Origin: CBFDCQ01 sp965603355 | GTDB taxonomy: Bacteria; Hydrogenedentota; CAZGCA01; CBFDCQ01 | Assembly: GCA_965603355.1 (NCBI GenBank) | Contig: CBFDCQ010000026.1 | Coordinates: forward strand, 1-39,117 | Length of the DNA: 39,117 nt | Reading direction: 5' to 3' | In this document: positions 6,879-13,810 of the stretch, piece after piece | How positions within the stretch are numbered: the stretch's first letter is position 1 | Layout: every line of letters begins with the position of its first letter | Made by a program: the position numbers and the translations under genes | Notes under the pieces: model-generated | Told to the model about the DNA's origin: nothing | Database searches by the model: none | Seen by the model: the letters and a program-made list of their open reading frames with translations, nothing else

Positions 6879-8246
6879 TTGGAGACTTTTGAGGAGCTTG
6901 TTCTTAAGTTTGAGGCCGTGATGTGGGGACCGTGGATGCTTGTTCTGCTGGCGGGGACAGGCATCCTGCTTAGCGTGAGGACAAAGTTCGTCCAGTTCCG
7001 CCGGTTCGGGTACGCGGCGAAGCTCGTTATGTTGGGCGCCGTGCACAAGGATCACAGCGAGCAGCAAAAAGGGGACATAACACCGTTCCAAGCGCTTACG
7101 ACCGCGCTGGCTGCGACAGTTGGCAACGGCAACATCGCCGGCGTGGCCGTAGCTATAGCGACGGGTGGACCCGGTGCGCCGTTCTGGATGGTACTGTTTG
7201 CCCTTTTCGGCATGGCGACGAAATATGCCGAAGCGGTCCTCGGAGTCAAGTTCCGCCGTGTCGCGAAAGACGGGACGATGTCCGGCGGGCCGATGCACTA
7301 TATCGAGCAAGGTCTCGGTGCAAAATGGTTGGCAGTCGCCTTTGCCGTGTTCGGCCTGATAGCCGGCTTTGCCGTTGGGAACATGATGCAGGCGAACTCG
7401 GTCGCGCAGGTTTTCGAGTCGAAGTGGCACATCTCGCCTTTAGCTACCGGCATCTTCCTGATGGTGGTCACGTGGCTTGTGGTGGTGGGCGGCATACGGC
7501 GCATCGCCCATGTCACGGAAGCGCTCGTGCCTACCATGGTGCTCGTTTATATCTTGTCCGGTCTGGTGATCCTTGCTCTGCGTTGGCAACTAATACCCGA
7601 TACACTCGCCCTTATCTTCCGCAGCGCGTTTACGACGACGGCAGCGGCTGGAGGATTTGTCGGGGCAGCCGTCGGACAGGCGATACAGATTGGCACCGCT
7701 CAGGGTCTTCTGTCGAACGAGGCAGGACTGGGCAGCGCGCCCATCGCTCATGGCGCCGCCAAGACGAAGAGCGCGGTGCGGCAAGGGTTTGTAGCGATGA
7801 TGGGGGTGTTCATTGATACAATTCTAGTGTGCAGCATGACGTCGCTGGTGATACTTCTCTCGGGCATGTGGACACAGACTGTTGATGGCGCGGCGTTGTC
7901 GAGCACGAAGCTCACAGCGGCGGCGTTTGACTCGGTGCTGCACATCGGTGAGTTACAAATAGGCGGCCATATTATTGCCATAAGCTCGATTCTGTTCGGC
8001 TACTCCACCCTTATAGGTTGGTCATACTACAACGAGCAATTCGTCAGGTACATTTGGGGTGGAAAAGGTGTCAATCTATATCGCTGGATCTTCTGCGCGA
8101 TGTGCGTGCTTGGAGCGGTGGCCACGATTGAGATCGTTTGGTCATTCGGCAGGTTCTGCGTCGTGTTTATGGCGGTACCGAACCTGCTCGCGCTCATACT
8201 ACTCAGCGGAACGGTGCGGAAAGAGACGTTGGAGTATCGGGAGTGA
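6879..8246 (+). CDS. Alanine/glycine:cation symporter (AGCS family)
   Basis: A 455-residue multi-pass inner-membrane protein of the AGCS family, which imports alanine or glycine with Na+ or H+. Family landmarks are a first membrane helix (GPWMLVLLAGTGILLSV), TPFQALTTALAATVGNGNIAGVA with the GNGNI cation/substrate motif, GPMHYIEQGLGAKW, and LSNEAGLGSAPIAHGAAKT. About ten hydrophobic helices can be counted, and the length is usual for the family. The start is TTG 6879, fixed by a strong CAGGAGGAG ribosome site six bases upstream. It converges on the transglutaminase-like gene with a gap of only 37 bases and no visible terminator. Substrate preference cannot be told. Confidence 0.95.
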   Translation: METFEELVLKFEAVMWGPWMLVLLAGTGILLSVRTKFVQFRRFGYAAKLVMLGAVHKDHSEQQKGDITPFQALTTALAATVGNGNIAGVAVAIATGGPGAPFWMVLFALFGMATKYAEAVLGVKFRRVAKDGTMSGGPMHYIEQGLGAKWLAVAFAVFGLIAGFAVGNMMQANSVAQVFESKWHISPLATGIFLMVVTWLVVVGGIRRIAHVTEALVPTMVLVYILSGLVILALRWQLIPDTLALIFRSAFTTTAAAGGFVGAAVGQAIQIGTAQGLLSNEAGLGSAPIAHGAAKTKSAVRQGFVAMMGVFIDTILVCSMTSLVILLSGMWTQTVDGAALSSTKLTAAAFDSVLHIGELQIGGHIIAISSILFGYSTLIGWSYYNEQFVRYIWGGKGVNLYRWIFCAMCVLGAVATIEIVWSFGRFCVVFMAVPNLLALILLSGTVRKETLEYRE

Positions 8247-8283
8247 CCTGTTGACGCCGTGCAGCATGCCCCGGCAACGAATC

Positions 8284-10518
8284 TCATCCGCGCAGCATTC
8301 GGTCTAACCGTTTAAGCGTTTCCCTGCATTGCTTCTCGTCGGTTCGGTGGAACGGAGCACTGCCGAACCGCGTCCTTTGGTAAGTTTGCGTGAGCTGCGC
8401 GGCGATCTGCCGTTCCGCCGCCGGGCGACGTGCGAGGTTCGACAGAAACTCCAGCGGTGCCTTGTTCTGCTCCTTGACCGTGCCGTGTTTCGCATACGCG
8501 AACAGCATATCCGCATACATTGCGGCAGCGCGTCTCTTCTCCGGCGTGAGCGAGCGGGTGACGCCTGATAGAATCCGCCTCTTTCTGCGCACAATATGAC
8601 GTCGCAGGCGGAGTAGGAGATACCCGATGCCGGCCAGGTAGACGGTTATGGCGACAGGTCGCAGTTTGCCTCCAGGTACCAGTCGCAGCCTTGCCGCAAG
8701 TGAACGGAGGTCACGCACGAATTGAGCCAAGAGATCGCGGATTGCCGTGCGGATGAACACCAGCACATTCCGCTGACTCTTGTCATTGTACGCCATCACA
8801 TATTTGTACCAGTTCAGCTGTAGTGGGAGAGTGTACTTCGACACGAACGCCTTCACAGCGTCCAGCCAAGATCTGCCAGCATACCAGTCGTCCAGCGCCG
8901 GCGACGGGTCAAACGGCACCCATCCGCTCCCCGGGAAGAATACCTCCACCCAGACGTGAGCGTAATCCTGCCGGATGCTGTAGAACCTGCTGATGTCATT
9001 CCATTGGCCACCGCGAAATCCGCTTGCGACCCGCGTCGGGATCCCGGAACATCTCAGCAGGACGGCCATGGCGGTTGCGAAGAACTCGCAGTGCCCCACC
9101 TTCGACTCGAAAAGGAAACTCTCGAGGGGTGCCTCATTTGTGCCGGAGGGTGGTACCAGACTGTACAGGTAGTTGCTGCGTAAATGGGACTCAAGTGCGA
9201 CGACCTTATCGTACGAGTTGGTGGCGCCTTCGATGATCCTCGACGCTAGGTCGTATACCCTCGGGTCAAGGTCGTTGGGCAGCTGCTCTATGTAGATACT
9301 CCTGATTACATCGGGGTAGACATCCGTGCTGCGCCTCAACTCTCGCGGATCGAAATCAGGAAGCAGCGAGTAGGCGCGGTAGCGAAACCCTTCTTCAGAA
9401 AAGCGGCCTGCGGCCCAGGATCTGTCATTCGGGTCCCAAGACACGTGGCGGAAATCGCCAACTACGCGTCTAATCTTATCTAACCCGAACAAGTAGGATG
9501 TGTCCAGTGAGTCAATGTAGACGATCTGCTCGATAAGGCCCGGATCAGAAGGAACATATCGTGCCCCGTACCCGCCCTCGTTGTCCAGGTGCAGCCTCAC
9601 TATCTCCGAGCGTCCGTCTCCACGCGCCGCCTCCCGTTTCACCCATCGTTCCCCATCGTAGTAGTCCAGCGCCATTGCCCTCCAGTAAGGTTCCTCCGGC
9701 AGACCGTCAGCAAACTGGGGCATTTCCACCCGCATAACTACCGAAGGATTTGAGAACACGGTTCCGTAGGTTGCCAGCTCGACCTCCTCGGTAAAGCCGA
9801 TCTCCTCTGCCTCCTTCTCCCGGGAGAACAAGCCGGCTTCGAATCTGGGTACTCCATAGAAGAACGCGGACATGAGCAGCACCGCAGCCAACGCTACAGC
9901 GATGTTCGTCGTGACGAGACCGGCGTCCAGGATTCTGGGATGAGCTTCGCGTCCGGTGCGTTCGGGCGCCTGGAGCGGTCGGGAGTCCGCATCTGCGACG
10001 GTCACCGCGTTCTCGATTTGGATCTTTAGATGAAACAGCACGAGCGTCCAGACGGCTGCGATAGTGAACGAGACCAACGCCACGAAGAAGGGCAAGCTTC
10101 TTGTAAGAACCGATGCGGAAAGAAGCTGGAAGAAGGACATCAGGTACATCTGGACATAGTCCCCGTTCGATTTCCTGTTAAGCAGCTTGACGACCTGGAT
10201 GAAAACGACCAGGTGGCTTACCGCCAGGACCAGATCGGACCTCTGCAGATCGAATGGGATTATCAGAATGTAGAGAAGAGAAACACCGTTCCACATCGCC
10301 CTGTACGCGGGGAACCTCTCGCTGAGCTTTTCCCCGACAGGGCTGAGACCGATTGCCAGCATCATCAGAACAAGCAATCCGGCGCCGAAGTAGTCGGTCA
10401 AGACGAGCGCGAGAACGCCGCACAACACCCAGATGTACGACCATACTCTGAAGTGAAACGTTAATCTTTTCATAGCATAAAGAGAGACTGCAATTCCCAG
10501 ATCCAGCTTCGCTGTCAA
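8284..10518 (-). CDS. TgpA-like membrane transglutaminase-domain protein
   Basis: About 744 residues of the DUF3488/transglutaminase-core/DUF4129 architecture. The N-terminal 220 residues contain about seven hydrophobic helices (for example VWSYIWVLCGVLALVL and IAVALAAVLLMSAFF). A large extra-cytoplasmic region follows with a complete Cys-His-Asp triad: C477 in VGHCEFFATAMAVLL, H521 in YAHVWVEVF, and D537 in VPFDPSP. A membrane helix near 620-640 and a cytoplasmic tail rich in basic residues end the protein. The start is uncertain: TTG 10518 overlaps the DUF58 stop (TTGA), while ATG 10473 begins nearer the first helix; neither has a strong ribosome site. It is the last gene of moxR-DUF58-tgpA, a widespread trio whose substrate is generally unknown. 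Confidence 0.9.
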   Translation of the reverse strand: MTAKLDLGIAVSLYAMKRLTFHFRVWSYIWVLCGVLALVLTDYFGAGLLVLMMLAIGLSPVGEKLSERFPAYRAMWNGVSLLYILIIPFDLQRSDLVLAVSHLVVFIQVVKLLNRKSNGDYVQMYLMSFFQLLSASVLTRSLPFFVALVSFTIAAVWTLVLFHLKIQIENAVTVADADSRPLQAPERTGREAHPRILDAGLVTTNIAVALAAVLLMSAFFYGVPRFEAGLFSREKEAEEIGFTEEVELATYGTVFSNPSVVMRVEMPQFADGLPEEPYWRAMALDYYDGERWVKREAARGDGRSEIVRLHLDNEGGYGARYVPSDPGLIEQIVYIDSLDTSYLFGLDKIRRVVGDFRHVSWDPNDRSWAAGRFSEEGFRYRAYSLLPDFDPRELRRSTDVYPDVIRSIYIEQLPNDLDPRVYDLASRIIEGATNSYDKVVALESHLRSNYLYSLVPPSGTNEAPLESFLFESKVGHCEFFATAMAVLLRCSGIPTRVASGFRGGQWNDISRFYSIRQDYAHVWVEVFFPGSGWVPFDPSPALDDWYAGRSWLDAVKAFVSKYTLPLQLNWYKYVMAYNDKSQRNVLVFIRTAIRDLLAQFVRDLRSLAARLRLVPGGKLRPVAITVYLAGIGYLLLRLRRHIVRRKRRILSGVTRSLTPEKRRAAAMYADMLFAYAKHGTVKEQNKAPLEFLSNLARRPAAERQIAAQLTQTYQRTRFGSAPFHRTDEKQCRETLKRLDRMLRG

Positions 10519-11630
10519 TCGAACCTGATTTCGTCAAACTGAACGATGGAAACCCGGGCAGCACGAAGGTAACCTGCAAACCTTGTCCTGTCCGGCGTTA
10601 CAATGACCGATACCGTGCCTCTTGTGGGTCGGTGAAGTCCGTACAGTTGCGACAGAAACTGTTCACGTTTGCCTTGCGTCGGTTCCACAAGCGCGAGACA
10701 TCCCAGAGTGCGGTGCAGATGCCGTTCTCCTGAGCCGCGACCGACCGATCTATCCGGCATGACGAGTTCGACATCGTACCCGCCATTCACGCAACGCGAT
10801 GTCAGCGAAGCGCAGAGCTTGACCGCCTCCTCGAAGAGCTCGCCGGGATCGGCATCCGTGTCAAGAGCCAGCAACAGAGCTCTCCGCTCCGGTTTCTCCA
10901 ACTCTCTGAGCATGAGCTTGCCCTGCTTGGCCGAAACCTTCCAGGAAATCAGGCGTGCATCGTCTCCATGGAAGTATTCCCTCAGACTGTAGTACTCGGT
11001 CCCCGGGCCGCGTCCGGCGCGCGACACCAACTCGCCACGACCGAGCATGCGTTCGACGGCTGATCTTTCCAGATGTTTCACTTCCGGATAGACCAGCACC
11101 TCACTCTCAGTGCCGCACACGATACCTTGCTCGAACAGTCCGAACGGGTAGCTCGTAGAGACGCACGTTGTTTTCAGTAGATGCAATCCTCGCCTCTTGA
11201 ACGTCCGGAGCGCGACGGCGGTCGCGCTCTCGCCGGGAGCAACTCTGAGCAGGTAACTCCCGTTATGTTGGTCGGCGTCTACGTGCAGCGAGAAGGAATG
11301 AAACCTCTTCTTGTTATTGCGGACCCGGGTTATCAGCTCGGCGGCCTCGCCCGCATGTATCGTGGGAGGAAATGTTCGTTCCACCGACAACCGGGTCAAT
11401 GTTGTCCGAGAGAAGGCAAGCGACACTACGGCTAAACTGACCATCATTCCGACAATAAGATAAAGCATGTTGTCGCCGGTGTTCCAAGCTGCGAGGAGCA
11501 CGCAGAACATCCCGGTAAGGAAGAGTGTGCCGCTGGTCTTAAGCCGAAAGTACTGGTTTCGCCGGCTTTTTCGGATGCTCACTTCCGGAATTCCTACTGT
11601 TATGCGGAGAATCCGGCCGAAGTGGCCCAA
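10515..11630 (-). CDS. DUF58 domain protein (moxR-associated)
   Basis: A 371-residue protein with two adjacent membrane helices (TSGTLFLTGMFCVLLAAW and NMLYLIVGMMVSLAVVSLAF) followed by a beta-rich region and the DUF58 signature EYFHGDDARLISWKVSAKQG, then a von Willebrand A-like fold (ALLLALDTDADPG, SLTSRCVNGGYDVELV). DUF58 proteins occur with MoxR AAA+ ATPases and are thought to act with them on membrane or envelope complexes. The start is taken at TTG 11630 with GAGGAG directly before it; a GTG at 11582 is possible. It lies 17 bases below moxR and overlaps the start of the transglutaminase gene, so the three are probably made together. Confidence 0.9.
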   Translation of the reverse strand: MGHFGRILRITVGIPEVSIRKSRRNQYFRLKTSGTLFLTGMFCVLLAAWNTGDNMLYLIVGMMVSLAVVSLAFSRTTLTRLSVERTFPPTIHAGEAAELITRVRNNKKRFHSFSLHVDADQHNGSYLLRVAPGESATAVALRTFKRRGLHLLKTTCVSTSYPFGLFEQGIVCGTESEVLVYPEVKHLERSAVERMLGRGELVSRAGRGPGTEYYSLREYFHGDDARLISWKVSAKQGKLMLRELEKPERRALLLALDTDADPGELFEEAVKLCASLTSRCVNGGYDVELVMPDRSVGRGSGERHLHRTLGCLALVEPTQGKREQFLSQLYGLHRPTRGTVSVIVTPDRTRFAGYLRAARVSIVQFDEIRFD

Positions 11631-11647
11631 TCTCCTCGGTATGCCCG

Positions 11648-12601
11648 CTACAGAGGAACGTGCAGGCCATCAAGGATTTCGCGGACGACCTTCTCCGCCG
11701 TCTCCGTCGCTGTGCCCGTGAGCTTGCGCTTGGATTTGAGGATAATACGGTGAGAAAGTACCGCAACCGCCAGCCCTTTTATATCGTCCGGTATCACATA
11801 GTCTCTGCCGTCAACCAGAGCATATGCCTGAGCCGTCTGGTAGAATGACATGGTTCCTCTGGGGCTGACTCCCAGCTCGATATCCGCGTGCTGTCTGGTC
11901 TCTTGCACGACGGCCATAACGTAGTCCACCAGGCTATCGTCCACTTTCACCTCGTGCACCAAGTTCTGGAGCACGATGACGTCCTCAGCGCTCAGAACCG
12001 GCTGCATCTCCTCGACGGGGTCTTCGCCGCCTTTTCTGTGAAGGATCCGTACCTCATCAAGTTTCTCCGGATAGCCTATTCTAAGACGTAACGTGAACCT
12101 GTCAAGCTGCGACTCCGGAAGCGGATAAGTTCCCTCATATTCCACGGGGTTCTGCGTCGCAAGCACTACGAACGGGCGCGGAAGCGGATAGGTGATATTA
12201 TCGATCGAGACCTGCCGTTCATTCATCGCCTCAAGCAGAGCGCTTTGCGTCTTGGGCGTGGTTCGATTGATCTCGTCGGCCAGCACCACGTTTGCGAAGA
12301 TCGGACCAGCTCTGAACTCGAAATCTCTGGAGTGCTTGTCCAGCACGGAAACACCGGTGATATCCGATGGCAGGAGGTCGCTCGTAAACTGTATTCGCGC
12401 AAACGAACAGTTTATCGATCTGGCCAGCGCGCGGGCCAACGTGGTCTTTCCTATGCCGGGAACGTCCTCAATCAGCATATGACCTCGCGCGAGAAAACCT
12501 GCTACACTCAGCTTTATGACATCGCGCTTACCGTATATCGCCTTCTCGATGTTATCGATCACGGCGCTGATTTGCGTTTTCGCGCTCGTTTCAGACTCCA
12601 T
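11648..12601 (-). CDS. MoxR-family AAA+ ATPase
   Basis: A 317-residue cytoplasmic AAA+ ATPase. Walker A is DVPGIGKTT (46-54) and Walker B is VVLADE (105-110), followed by INRTTPKTQSALLEAM typical of MoxR. VLATQNPVEYEGTYPLPESQ is the sensor region, and the C-terminal lid contains VSPRGTMSFYQTAQAYALVDGRDYVIPDDI. MoxR proteins act as chaperone-like remodelers for the product of a neighbouring DUF58 or VWA gene; that fits the downstream DUF58 gene. Length and motifs are complete. It is the first gene of the operon, about 100 bases below a near-consensus promoter. Confidence 0.96.
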   Translation of the reverse strand: MESETSAKTQISAVIDNIEKAIYGKRDVIKLSVAGFLARGHMLIEDVPGIGKTTLARALARSINCSFARIQFTSDLLPSDITGVSVLDKHSRDFEFRAGPIFANVVLADEINRTTPKTQSALLEAMNERQVSIDNITYPLPRPFVVLATQNPVEYEGTYPLPESQLDRFTLRLRIGYPEKLDEVRILHRKGGEDPVEEMQPVLSAEDVIVLQNLVHEVKVDDSLVDYVMAVVQETRQHADIELGVSPRGTMSFYQTAQAYALVDGRDYVIPDDIKGLAVAVLSHRIILKSKRKLTGTATETAEKVVREILDGLHVPL

Positions 12602-12696
12602 GGGTTAACCTCTATGTTCCGAAGGGTTTTCGAGGGATATTCCCGCCGACGTTAGGGTCCAAGCCAACAGCGATGCCAACCGCAGCACCACGTCGG

Positions 12697-12725
12697 ATGA
12701 TAGCACGCGCATTACGTAATGTCAA
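12697..12725 (-). promoter_or_regulatory. Predicted sigma-70-type promoter for moxR operon, with palindrome in the spacer
   Basis: Minus strand: TTGACA, 17-base spacer, TATCAT. The palindrome CATTACGTAATG overlaps the spacer next to the -35 element, an operator-like position. Confidence 0.65.
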
Positions 12726-13006
12726 ACGGCGCCGAACCGAGCGTCCTGCGTAATGGGCGTACGGCACAGCGCGCACGAGAGACGTCTGGATTTGAACTCT
12801 TTCCGGCAGCAGATCCGTGGAGCCTTACATCTTGCCTGACCTGTTGTCCGGAGGGATATCGCTGCCTGCGGGTGACAGTCCTGGGTCGAGAACCACCGTA
12901 CGACGGCGGGGGATGGGCGTCGAGGAACCGCAGGGCCGCCGCGCGCAGACAGGCACTTGCCTCGATCCTGCCGCGCAATCCTGACCGTAAATGCTTGACT
13001 TTTCAG

Positions 13007-13035
13007 TTGACATGATCTGCACTTTCATATATACT
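13007..13035 (+). promoter_or_regulatory. Predicted sigma-70-type promoter for the ECF sigma gene
   Basis: TTGACA, 17-base spacer, TATACT. The match to the housekeeping consensus suggests basal sigma-70 expression of the sigma gene rather than pure autoregulation. A purine-rich stretch AAGGAGAGGGGGAG follows at 13041. Confidence 0.7.
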
Positions 13036-13072
13036 ATTACAAGGAGAGGGGGAGTAACATAACCCTCAGGGG

Positions 13073-13117
13073 AGGCAAGACGGTCCAGTTTGAAGGCAGG
13101 GGGCGTGTGTCTTGCCT
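13073..13117. promoter_or_regulatory. Inverted repeat around the proposed start of the sigma gene
   Basis: AGGCAAGAC (13073-13081) and GTCTTGCCT (13109-13117) are exact reverse complements separated by 27 bases. The right arm contains the TTG start at 13112, so an RNA hairpin would hide the start and its ribosome site. Confidence 0.4.
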
Positions 13118-13810
13118 GCGACAAAAAGAGTGCTTAGGTTAACGACGGATGCTTACGTGCAAAGCCACCGGACGAAGCCTTACCTGTTAAGAAGCAGATC
13201 ATGCGTCGGCCGTGCTGTCAGATGCGTTTCCGATTACGAGTTGATGAGACGCTGTATTCTGCATGAAAACACTGCCTGGCACGAACTGATTCGAAGGCAC
13301 GGTGGCGCCATCTATGCTGCAATAGTCAGACAGTTGGGCAGCCTCGCGCCCTCCCGCGACGGACATGACGCAGAGGATGTTCTTGGCAGAGTGTTCGAGA
13401 AGCTACTCGAACGCGACTGTCAGGTTCTGAGGAACTTGAGAGATCCTAAAGTCATGCGCGCTTATCTGTGCCAGGTCGCGCGAACCGTTACAGTGGACCA
13501 TCTTAGAGCGGATCCCACGGTCCTGCAGTTGACCGGTGCGCATGAGCTGGGCGGGGCCTTCGCGGACCCGCGCGAGATTGCCGCGGCCCAAGAGAAGTAC
13601 AGGGTACTGGAGGAAGTGCTCCATAAGCTTTCAGATCGCCACAGGCTTTTCCTGAGCCTTTATTATGAACAGGGACTTGCGTACAGGGAGATTGCCGAAC
13701 TTACAGCGACACCTATCAGGACTGTAGGCTCAGTACTTCATCGCGCGCGGAAGGCTGCCAGAAGTCTGCTCGAGAAGCGGGGAGCCAAACCTCGTAGGGG
13801 GGACACATGA
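13112..13810 (+). CDS. ECF-type RNA polymerase sigma factor
   Basis: Up to 232 residues. The sigma-2 region (about 45-130) contains AWHELIRRHGGAIYAAIVRQL, DAEDVLGRVFEKLLER and AYLCQVARTVTVDHLR. The sigma-4 region (about 165-225) contains KLSDRHRLFLSLYYEQGLAYREIAEL and the recognition helix TPIRTVGSVLHRARKA. This is the ECF layout with no sigma-1.1 or sigma-3. The N-terminal 38 residues before VSDYELMRRC are non-conserved, so the true start could be later than TTG 13112; GTG 13157 is one option. The stop overlaps the ATG of the next gene (ATGA), so sigma and its regulator are translationally coupled. That gene carries two zinc-finger anti-sigma domains and is the natural partner. The closest ECF group is not assigned. 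Confidence 0.88.
   Translation: MPATKRVLRLTTDAYVQSHRTKPYLLRSRSCVGRAVRCVSDYELMRRCILHENTAWHELIRRHGGAIYAAIVRQLGSLAPSRDGHDAEDVLGRVFEKLLERDCQVLRNLRDPKVMRAYLCQVARTVTVDHLRADPTVLQLTGAHELGGAFADPREIAAAQEKYRVLEEVLHKLSDRHRLFLSLYYEQGLAYREIAELTATPIRTVGSVLHRARKAARSLLEKRGAKPRRGDT

Larger units (their letters stand above)
12602..13111. other. 510-base divergent intergenic region between moxR and the sigma gene
   Basis: It holds two facing-away promoters (12697-12725 minus, 13007-13035 plus) and a 12-base perfect palindrome CATTACGTAATG at 12710-12721, with a second GCGTAATG half-site near 12749. Between about 12760 and 12990 I see nothing I can name. Open frames there have no family resemblance or good ribosome sites. 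Confidence 0.6.

Noticed and set aside
8247..8283. Terminator between the convergent symporter and transglutaminase-like genes
   Set aside because: No stem-loop with flanking T-run could be found in the 37-base gap.
12780..12830. tRNA-like T-arm sequence on the minus strand (TTCAAATCC)
   Set aside because: The flanking bases do not form the T-stem, D-arm or acceptor; no cloverleaf can be drawn.
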